NCBI GenBank assembly: GCA_004570955.1
Contig: SPPL01000002.1
Location: forward strand, 1 to 64,000
Reading direction: 5' to 3'
Length of the DNA: 64,000 nt
Source of the DNA: Jeotgalicoccus nanhaiensis
Lineage (GTDB): Bacteria; Bacillota; Bacilli; Staphylococcales; Salinicoccaceae
The notes under the pieces are model-generated. The model was not told the DNA's origin. It worked only from the letters and a program-made list of their open reading frames with translations, and ran no database searches. Below are positions 9,259 to 16,796 of the stretch, one piece after another. Positions within the stretch are counted from its first letter, which is position 1; each line of letters opens with the position of its first letter. The translations under genes and the position numbers were made by a program.

Positions 9259-9771
9259 ATGATAGATAAAATAATTGAGTTATCTTCGTCTTATATAGAA
9301 GTTCATATTAATGATGATTATAACTACCTAGATGAGATTTTAAAATTACAAAAAGTAAAGATCATTGTATATTTAAATGATTATTTAAAATTTGAAGAAA
9401 ACTACAAATATCTATTTAATATTCCGTTTAATAAACACATTCAACTGCGTGCAAACAAGCACACACTTAATAAAATAGACATGGAAATTATAAAAAATAA
9501 CTTCATAATTAAAAACATAGAAATAAAAGATTATCACTACTATATAAACTGTTTTACAGTTGAAGAAATGCATAATTCATTAATTATCAACAATCAAAAA
9601 ATTATTGATAAGATAGATCTTTTGCCGAGTAGTATTAATTCGTTATCCAAAGCCCATGAATTAGCTTATACAGCAAATGCAATTCTGAATGAGTATAAAG
9701 AAACGGACTCGAATTTAAAAGTTATTAAACAGAAATTAAGTTATGTTAATTCACTTGCAAGTAAGATGTAG
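9259..9771 (+). CDS. Unrecognised small protein between two glycosyltransferases
   Basis: The ATG at 9259 follows GGGAGG with good spacing; a GTG at 9244 would put the ribosome binding site inside the gene. The 170-residue product is rich in Ile, Asn, Lys and Tyr and looks soluble. Residues 10-100 alternate short strands and helices (KVKIIVYLNDYLKF). The C-terminal 50 residues are helical (SLSKAHELAYTANAILNEY). No catalytic motif or known family is recognised. Its TAG stop overlaps the ribosome binding site of the next glycosyltransferase, so the two are probably translationally coupled and may act as a pair. Confidence 0.55.
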   Translation: MIDKIIELSSSYIEVHINDDYNYLDEILKLQKVKIIVYLNDYLKFEENYKYLFNIPFNKHIQLRANKHTLNKIDMEIIKNNFIIKNIEIKDYHYYINCFTVEEMHNSLIINNQKIIDKIDLLPSSINSLSKAHELAYTANAILNEYKETDSNLKVIKQKLSYVNSLASKM

Positions 9772-9783
9772 GAGGGAATCCCC

Positions 9784-12354
9784 TTGTATGATAAATATCA
9801 GGCAAAATTAAAATCTATTAAGAAAGAACTCAATGAAAATACTGATAGATTAGAGAATGGTATATCGATTGTAATTCCTGTTTATGATGGCTTGGACTTT
9901 ATTAATACTTGTTTGGAGAGTATTCTCAATCAAGAAATCTCCACAGCAAAATATGAAGTAATCATAATATTAAATGGTAAGTTTGCAGATGATATAAACT
10001 TTATCTACAGTAACATTGATAAATATAATAATTTAGATCTTACAATACTAATTAATGATGAACCGAGTGCTGGAGCAGCAAGAAATTTAGGTACACAATA
10101 TGCTAAATATACGCATGTTACTTACGTCGATATTGATGATTTTATTTCATCCAGATTTATACAATCCAGTTTCGATTTATTAGAGCCTCAAACTATATTG
10201 TATACACAGATACATAATATAACAGACGGGGAAATTGACGAGACCAACAGTTTGAATTATGAAATAATAAATACATCACAGAAGGAAATAGCAGCACTTA
10301 CGGATTTAAATAAAATTTCAACAATAACAGCCTGCAAAATAATTCCAAAAAAATTTTTATTAACCCAAGAGTTCAGATCTTCCCTTAAGAGTGGGGAGGA
10401 TACTGTCTATTTCTGTGAACTCTTTGCTAATAATAGACCAAATCTTAAGGTTGTACCTGTGGATGAGGAAGTAGTGTACTATAGAGTAATTCGAGAGAAC
10501 TCAGTTTCTCGAAAAGCAGGAAGTTATGATTTCTTAATACTTCAAAGAATTGAAATTTTAGAAATTTTAGATGCGTTGTATGATTTAGTGAAAAACAAAC
10601 AAGTCCAACGATTAATTCGGTCTAAATATTTAGCACAGATAGTATTTATGAATAGTTATATTAGAGAGAATATAGCTGAACATGGTAAGATTGTCGATTT
10701 AATTGATAAAATGAATTTTAAACATTTTGATTATTCGATACTAAATAGAGACCTAGCTAAAAAACTTGTTGTGTCATATTGTTTCCCTCCATATAGCGAT
10801 ACAAGTGCTACGATTATTTCTAAACGGATTTTAAAAGATAATCAAATTGTAGATGTAGTATCAAATAACATGAATAAAATTAGAAAGAAAGAAACTTCTT
10901 TACAGAAAATCGTAAAACATTTAGTAGGCAAAAATAAAATCAGCAATACTCAAGCATCATTTAGTAATATGTTTTATCTAAATAAATATGTCGATGATGC
11001 ATTTAGTTTATTTTTAGAGAACACTGAAAGATATGAAGAAATTTATAGTCGAGCAATGTTCCCCATCTCACATTTCCCACCACTATTTATGAAAATTTTG
11101 AAGCCTGAAGTTAGATGGACTGCTGAATTTTCAGATCCATTGTTAGTAGATATACATTCTAAAGTGAGATTTACTGATATAGGAAATAATAATCTTGTAA
11201 GATATCTATCAAAAGATATACTGGGATCTTTTAGCAAATATGTTGATAATAATCTTTTCAACTTAATGGAAATCATTCCTTTTGCATTAGCAGATGAGTT
11301 AGTGTTTACAAATGAGAATCAAATGGAATCTATGATTAAACGCTTCACTATTGAAGAAAAAGAAATACTCAGAAGAAAATCAGTTATTCTCAAACATCCC
11401 ACACTAGATAAGAAATATTATAGTCTGAAACCTAGCTCATTCGATTTTGATAAATCCGTTATCAATATAGGGTACTTTGGTAACTTCTATAAAAATAGAA
11501 GTTATCATCATTTTATAAAACTAATTGATTACTTAAATGAAAAATTTAATTTTCAATTTAAACTCCACTTGTTCACTAATATCGATGTGATACCAGAAGG
11601 AGAACAAAAAATATTAGATGAATTAAATATTAATTTATATCCATATTTATCATTCTTGGAATTTTTAAATACAACTCTAAAATTGGATTTCTTATTGATT
11701 AATGATGCACTAACGCGTGGTATTAAAGATACAAACCCATATCTACCTTCAAAACTCAGTGACTATCTTGGCAGTAATACACCAGTCATTGGTTTTGTGG
11801 AAACTGGTAGTGTAATGAGTACTGAAAATAATGGCATTATAAAGATTAATGTCGAGAATATTGATTATAATAAATTTAATGTTGATGCTTCTACTCTTAC
11901 TGAAATTGAAAACAAAGTCACAGAAATCACGAATGATATTAACAGACAATATTTAGTTTATAATTCGGAATCTATAGATCTGTGCCGTGATAATAACGAA
12001 ATATCACTTAGCCCAGATCTGAGAATGAATAATTTAGCAATAAAAGAGTGGATGATAAAGCCACTGGAACTTCCAATAAAAATGAAGAACATGTATACTT
12101 TATACTACAAAAACAATGGTGAAAATGTCGAAAAAATAGGTATCCAAAGCTTTTACAGTGTTAAAAATGTTATAAAAGTTAATATTGACTATAATGGTGA
12201 ATTCAATAATGAAGTTTGTATATCAAAATTTAGAGATCTCAAAGAGATATCCATACAGCCAAAAGAATTTATTAAGATAAAATTAAAATATAAAAAATAT
12301 TATAATCAAAGAACTTTTATCGAAGCTGGAAGATTAAAATTGATTAACCTCTAG
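9784..12354 (+). CDS. Two-domain glycosyltransferase: GT2 plus GT4-like, with C-terminal beta module
   Basis: Starts at TTG 9784 behind GGAGGG (9771-9776); 856 residues. Residues about 20-230 are a GT2 GT-A fold (ISIVIPVYDGLDF, AGAARNLGTQYA, acidic DIDDF in the DxD position, GEDTVYF). Residues about 325-720 look like a GT-B enzyme of GT4 type: VVSYCFPPYSDTSA is the typical opening, and SKLSDYLGSNTPVIGF is the late donor-binding segment. The last 65 residues end in IKLKYKKYYNQRTFIEAG, a beta module shared with the protein encoded next. It lacks membrane segments. With the 6629 gene it gives four glycosyltransferase domains in two chains, enough for a multi-sugar repeat unit (inference). Coupled to the preceding gene. 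Confidence 0.75.
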   Translation: MYDKYQAKLKSIKKELNENTDRLENGISIVIPVYDGLDFINTCLESILNQEISTAKYEVIIILNGKFADDINFIYSNIDKYNNLDLTILINDEPSAGAARNLGTQYAKYTHVTYVDIDDFISSRFIQSSFDLLEPQTILYTQIHNITDGEIDETNSLNYEIINTSQKEIAALTDLNKISTITACKIIPKKFLLTQEFRSSLKSGEDTVYFCELFANNRPNLKVVPVDEEVVYYRVIRENSVSRKAGSYDFLILQRIEILEILDALYDLVKNKQVQRLIRSKYLAQIVFMNSYIRENIAEHGKIVDLIDKMNFKHFDYSILNRDLAKKLVVSYCFPPYSDTSATIISKRILKDNQIVDVVSNNMNKIRKKETSLQKIVKHLVGKNKISNTQASFSNMFYLNKYVDDAFSLFLENTERYEEIYSRAMFPISHFPPLFMKILKPEVRWTAEFSDPLLVDIHSKVRFTDIGNNNLVRYLSKDILGSFSKYVDNNLFNLMEIIPFALADELVFTNENQMESMIKRFTIEEKEILRRKSVILKHPTLDKKYYSLKPSSFDFDKSVINIGYFGNFYKNRSYHHFIKLIDYLNEKFNFQFKLHLFTNIDVIPEGEQKILDELNINLYPYLSFLEFLNTTLKLDFLLINDALTRGIKDTNPYLPSKLSDYLGSNTPVIGFVETGSVMSTENNGIIKINVENIDYNKFNVDASTLTEIENKVTEITNDINRQYLVYNSESIDLCRDNNEISLSPDLRMNNLAIKEWMIKPLELPIKMKNMYTLYYKNNGENVEKIGIQSFYSVKNVIKVNIDYNGEFNNEVCISKFRDLKEISIQPKEFIKIKLKYKKYYNQRTFIEAGRLKLINL

Positions 12355-12383
12355 ATGTTTTTACTGAGAATAGGAGTGAAAAT

Positions 12384-14183
12384 ATGGCTGTCAATTCATA
12401 CAGGAAGGATCAATTTTTAATTACCAGAGGAAAATTAGAGAATATTCCTGAATATTTGAATCAAGTAGAAAAGTTAACTAGTGCTTACTTTTACTATGAA
12501 AAATCGAGTAATTTAACTCAGGTTATTGATGAAGATGTAAATATTATAATGTTAGGTTACGTTTTAGACATTAGAGATTCAAAAAAGGATAGTAATGAAA
12601 TATTAAAACACTTAAGTAAACAATACAAAATATCGCGTGAATACTTCTATGATGCTTTGGATTACTTAAATGGAAGATATATTTTAATAGTAGATGACTC
12701 CGATGATACACAGGTATATACTGATGCAACCTCTATGAAGCCAATATATTATTGGAATAAAGAGCTTTTTGGTTCACATGAAGTAATAGTTCGTGAAGTA
12801 GTTAAAAAAAATAGGAATGTTACTTTAAAAACAAGATGGACTAATGGTTATATGGATTATACCGGTACACAATCTATTTATAAATTTAACTGTAATAATT
12901 ATTTTTCTTTCAAAGAAAACCAGTTTAGTAGATATTTCCCAAGATACGATATAGAAAACCAATCAGCAGAAGAAATAGCTGAAAAAACTATTCCGTTTCT
13001 AAAAAATCAGGTTGAATGGTTATCGAAATTAGACAAAACATTATATCTATCTTTAACTGGAGGCATGGATTCTAAAGTATCCTTGGCAATCCTTAAATCA
13101 ATTAAATCAAAACTCAATTTATTCACATACCTAATTGATTTTGAAAAGGAAAAAGAAGGGCCAAGAAAAGATATATATACACGGGATAAAGAATTGGTAG
13201 ATAGACTGGTGTATAACTTTGATTTGAAACATAAATATTATAATTTCGAAGATTTAAATATTCCAGATGAGTTTATAAAGCAGATGAAATACAATTTTAG
13301 TTCAGCTCATTCCGATGAAGTTGCATACTTAGTCAGAGAAAATATGGATTTTAATAGTATACATATAAAGTCGAACATTTACGAGATGGCTAAATTGCCA
13401 TATACTCAATCTGGATATAAGGTAACGAAAATTGAAGATGGTTACAACATTTCTAAAAAATGGCTACCGCGTAGTATTCGTGACAAAAATGATATAGGTA
13501 AGAAAATGTACTTAGACGCAGCCCGTAGATGTAATTTAAATCGTGAAGAGATTTTAAATGCCAATTTAAGCATGATGTTATATCTTGAATCAAAGCTTAG
13601 TAATTGGCATAGCAGTATTACGCAGGAAACAGAGGCAATACAAGAAACTTTTATATTTTTCAATAGTAAATTTTTATTGCGTAATTTATTGTCATTAAAA
13701 ATGGATGAAAGAAGAAATACCATTCTTCTGAGTCTATATATTAAAGCATTCTGGCCGTTCTTGAATTATCAAGTTGCAAACAGCTATAACACATTAGATG
13801 TATATAGAAGTAACAGAATAGAACTAGTTCATCCTATTGAATCTTTAAGAATAGTTAACCCGATGAATGTTAGTATGAAAACTATCGAGAACAAAGTAAC
13901 CGTTAAGCCGTATGATGGAATAGCATTACGCGATACTAATATTAGTTTTGAAGTAGTCAATGACAGTAGTGAAGATGTATCTGTAAATATTAAGAGTAAC
14001 TATAGCCATCCAGAAAAAAATATCTTTATAATTATTAATAAAAAGAAACTCTCTATAAATAATTATATTGAAGGTCAAAATATTAATATTAAAGGGAAAA
14101 CGTCAATACAAGTTCAAATAGAATATCGTAAAAACTTTAAGTATAATTCATGGGTTAAAGCAGGAGAATTAACTATAGGGTAG
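12384..14183 (+). CDS. Asparagine-synthetase-like protein, probable amidotransferase of polymer sugars
   Basis: A 599-residue protein. Residues about 1-140 resemble the Ntn-type glutaminase domain of asparagine synthetase B (LNGRYILIVDDSDDTQVYTD) but lack the N-terminal catalytic cysteine, so it probably cannot hydrolyse glutamine. Residues about 220-400 carry the ATP-pyrophosphatase loop, SLTGGMDSKVSLAI in place of SGGLDS. The last 80 residues are a beta module ending IEYRKNFKYNSWVKAGEL, shared with the preceding glycosyltransferase. Relatives such as WbpS/WbtH amidate uronic-acid carboxyls in O-antigens (established). With a ManNAcA-forming dehydrogenase upstream, amidation or another carboxyl activation on the polymer is plausible, using free ammonia or an amine (inference). 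GGAGTG lies before the ATG. Confidence 0.7.
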   Translation: MAVNSYRKDQFLITRGKLENIPEYLNQVEKLTSAYFYYEKSSNLTQVIDEDVNIIMLGYVLDIRDSKKDSNEILKHLSKQYKISREYFYDALDYLNGRYILIVDDSDDTQVYTDATSMKPIYYWNKELFGSHEVIVREVVKKNRNVTLKTRWTNGYMDYTGTQSIYKFNCNNYFSFKENQFSRYFPRYDIENQSAEEIAEKTIPFLKNQVEWLSKLDKTLYLSLTGGMDSKVSLAILKSIKSKLNLFTYLIDFEKEKEGPRKDIYTRDKELVDRLVYNFDLKHKYYNFEDLNIPDEFIKQMKYNFSSAHSDEVAYLVRENMDFNSIHIKSNIYEMAKLPYTQSGYKVTKIEDGYNISKKWLPRSIRDKNDIGKKMYLDAARRCNLNREEILNANLSMMLYLESKLSNWHSSITQETEAIQETFIFFNSKFLLRNLLSLKMDERRNTILLSLYIKAFWPFLNYQVANSYNTLDVYRSNRIELVHPIESLRIVNPMNVSMKTIENKVTVKPYDGIALRDTNISFEVVNDSSEDVSVNIKSNYSHPEKNIFIIINKKKLSINNYIEGQNINIKGKTSIQVQIEYRKNFKYNSWVKAGELTIG

Positions 14184-14209
14184 ATATGTAATGATTGGAG
14201 ATGCTTTAA

Positions 14210-15271
14210 GTGGATTTCAAACTTTTAAATTCTATAATGATAGAACATTTAGCTGATCTTCCTATTAATAAATACACAACTAATTTTCAAGGTACTTTAA
14301 TGTTAGCCAATCACCATATATCTAAACTAGATGACTGTAGAAGTGTAAAAGCTAGTAAATTTGCTATAAAAATGAAATATAAGAATGAATTGTTTGGATC
14401 AATTTATGGACAAACACCTACTTCTAATAAAGTTAAAGCAAAAGAAATTTCAAAAGATAAACTGGCAACAGAACTAGCATTGAAAAACGCTGGTATTAGA
14501 ACAAGTGATTCAATTGGATTTGGTGTGGATCAGTATGAACAAGCTAAAAAGTATGTAGAAGATTCAGGAAAAAGCTATGTTTTTAAGCCAAGTAATCTTA
14601 ATGGTGGCCGAGGCATTACTTTAAATGTCGACTCAAGTAATTTTGATCAAGCGTGGAAATTCGCAGAAACTGCGACTAGAGAAAGAAAGAAAGAATTCAA
14701 TTTAATAGTTCAGGAATTTATATCAGGAATTGAAACCAGATTTCTTGTTATTGAAAAACAGTTCAACTCAGCAATTTTAAGAGTACCAGCTAATGTTATC
14801 GGTAATGGTAATAATACAATTCACGAACTTATAGCTATAAAAAATAAACAAAGAACATTCAATCCTCATTTGAAAGTATTACCAATTAAAGTTGATGAGA
14901 GAGTTATAAATAATTTAAACAATGAAGGTCTTAGCCTCGATAGTGTACCTGATAGTGACCAGGTGATTTATCTTCATAAGTCTTCAAATATCTCATTAGG
15001 TGGAGATAGTTACGAAATATCTCATCTTGTTAATAATGCTATGATACAAGCTGCCGAGTCAGCAGTACAAGCAATTCCGGGATTAAGTACAGCAGGTGTG
15101 GATATGATTTATAAATCACTAGATGACAGAGATCCTTATGTATTGGAACTTAATCCGGATGCAAATTTAAGAATGCATCATTATCCGTATAAAGGAACTC
15201 CAAAAGAACCAGTATTTGATTTAATAGATGCTATGTTAGCAGATTTCAAATCAAAAAATAATATTGATTAA
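14210..15271 (+). CDS. ATP-grasp ligase of cyanophycin-synthetase/GshF type
   Basis: GTG start at 14210 behind TTGGAG; 353 residues. It shows the ATP-grasp signature: KLATELALKNAGIRT (about residue 84), the phosphate-binding glycine loop KPSNLNGGRGITLNV (about 125-139), VIGNGNNTIHEL as in cyanophycin synthetase, and metal ligands in YVLELNPDANLRMHHY near the end. Such enzymes form an acyl phosphate from a carboxylate and join it to an amine. The length equals a bare ATP-grasp unit with no Mur-ligase half. Its place after an asparagine-synthetase-like gene suggests coupling of an amino acid to a sugar carboxyl or amine (inference). The next gene is a truncated paralogue. Confidence 0.75.
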   Translation: MDFKLLNSIMIEHLADLPINKYTTNFQGTLMLANHHISKLDDCRSVKASKFAIKMKYKNELFGSIYGQTPTSNKVKAKEISKDKLATELALKNAGIRTSDSIGFGVDQYEQAKKYVEDSGKSYVFKPSNLNGGRGITLNVDSSNFDQAWKFAETATRERKKEFNLIVQEFISGIETRFLVIEKQFNSAILRVPANVIGNGNNTIHELIAIKNKQRTFNPHLKVLPIKVDERVINNLNNEGLSLDSVPDSDQVIYLHKSSNISLGGDSYEISHLVNNAMIQAAESAVQAIPGLSTAGVDMIYKSLDDRDPYVLELNPDANLRMHHYPYKGTPKEPVFDLIDAMLADFKSKNNID

Positions 15272-15300
15272 ATAAATTTAAATAAATGAGGCTGTATAAA

Positions 15301-15906
15301 TTGGATAATAAAGATTTAAATTACTTATTTAATAATAGTCCACATAAAATACAAAATAAATATGATGAGAATATAATTACCTCAACAGCGGGCTTACAGC
15401 TTAACTTCTTAAAGAACAGTAATTATAAATATAAAATACGCAATACTAAAAGAAAATATTTGAAAAAGTTAGATATATTGAGGGTGGACGGATCTAGAAT
15501 AGGTACAGTATTAAATCCATTTTATCCTACGACAGCAAAAATTGGTAGAGAATTAACAAATGATAAGTTAAAAACAGAATTATTATTAAATAGATATGGA
15601 ATAAAGACACCGCAATCTATAGTATATGATAAAGATGAAATGAATCTTGCGTATGAGAATGCTTTTAGAAATAATGAAAGTAATATTGTTATTAAACCAT
15701 TATCTTCTTCCTTAGGTAGAGGTGTAAGAGTCAACGTTTCTAAAGAGCGTTTTAAACATAATTGGGAGTTATCAGTAGCTGCAATAAAAGAAAGAGATAA
15801 AAGAATGGTGGTTCAAAACTATTTAGAAGGTTTCGAAGCCAGAGTAACTGTCATTGAAGGCGCAATTGAATCTATTGTTGTTAGAGTACCACCATATGTA
15901 TGTTAA
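15301..15906 (+). pseudogene. Truncated ATP-grasp ligase, broken at an inversion or insertion junction
   Basis: The frame parallels the first 210 or so residues of the preceding ligase: KLKTELLLNRYGIKTP, IKPLSSSLGRGVRVNV, QNYLEGFEARVTVIEG, then RVPPYVC and stop. The intact paralogue goes on for about 140 further residues, including the metal-binding Glu/Asn, so this product lacks an essential part of the active site. TTG 15301 (GAGG upstream) is the likely start; an ATG at 15286 has no ribosome binding site. The 3' end overlaps the 3' end of the convergent hydrolase gene by 26 bp. The homology stops at about 15900, which marks the breakpoint. Confidence 0.75.
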
Positions 15907-16633
15907 ATAATTCATTTATTAATTTTTTTCTAAAATATTGCGGGAAATAAATTGATATCTCACTGTGATTTTGCATATCTGGTGATAAATATATATCATG
16001 ATTTATACTTAATTGATTAAGTTTATCAATAAATGGTTTAACGTGTATCTCATATTGCCAATCATTTTCGCTACTAATAAGATAAAGATTAGATAGTACA
16101 GGAGAATTTAATAAATTAAACATAATTGAATTTAATTGATTGTACCTTTTATTATAATCTTTCGAATTAGCATCTCCTAGAAGGAAATCAGTAGATTCCG
16201 GACGTCTCATAGTTATTAAGTCTGCTATTTTGGTTTGAAAGGCACCTGCAAAAATAGCTCCGAGCTTATATTTTAGACCGAAGTATAGAGCTGCAGTTCC
16301 ACCCTTTGATGATCCGAGAGTAATAATGTTTTCTAAACTGATAGAATAATTCCGGGCAGTCATAAGTATTAAAGAAATGACACTACTATCGACATCAAAG
16401 TTTAGATATTGCCCGAAATAATACGAACCAGTTTCGCCATTATCATCTAGAATATACAATTTATGAACATTTGTATCAGAGAGTATGTTCATATAATTAT
16501 ACTTATGTTTAATTTTAGAATCTTTTGATGCATAACCTGAAAATATCACGATTAATTTATTAACTGATTTGTTACCTTCTTTAAAAATATATTTGACATC
16601 TTTATCGCTACTATAAATTTTTTCACCTTGCAT
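15881..16633 (-). CDS. Alpha/beta-hydrolase-like protein of Asp2 type
   Basis: The ATG at 16633 follows AGGTGA with good spacing; a GTG three codons upstream would contain that site. The 250-residue protein has the alpha/beta-hydrolase order: KLIVIFSGYASKD, the nucleophile elbow TLGSSKGGTAALYFG (Ser about residue 110), an acidic SSENDW and a late His in DMQNHSEI. Asp2-type proteins of accessory Sec and polysaccharide loci share this arrangement and O-acetylate glycans (established for Asp2); acyl transfer or esterase action here is inferred. The last five or so residues (IHMVVL region) are read from DNA belonging to the broken ATP-grasp gene, so the natural C-terminus was probably altered. 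It is the only gene of the AT-rich block on the minus strand. Confidence 0.65.
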   Translation of the reverse strand: MQGEKIYSSDKDVKYIFKEGNKSVNKLIVIFSGYASKDSKIKHKYNYMNILSDTNVHKLYILDDNGETGSYYFGQYLNFDVDSSVISLILMTARNYSISLENIITLGSSKGGTAALYFGLKYKLGAIFAGAFQTKIADLITMRRPESTDFLLGDANSKDYNKRYNQLNSIMFNLLNSPVLSNLYLISSENDWQYEIHVKPFIDKLNQLSINHDIYLSPDMQNHSEISIYFPQYFRKKLINELFNIHMVVL

Positions 16634-16796
16634 ATTGTTCACCTGTTTTCTAATATTATAATTATTTTAACATAATAACCTTGAAAGTATTAGTGTGAAT
16701 AAATAAACTTAATCTGCATATTATCTTACCAACAGCCTAACTATATAAAGTGATTTAAGTTATAATAAGATAATCAGTATATAAAAGGGTGATAAA

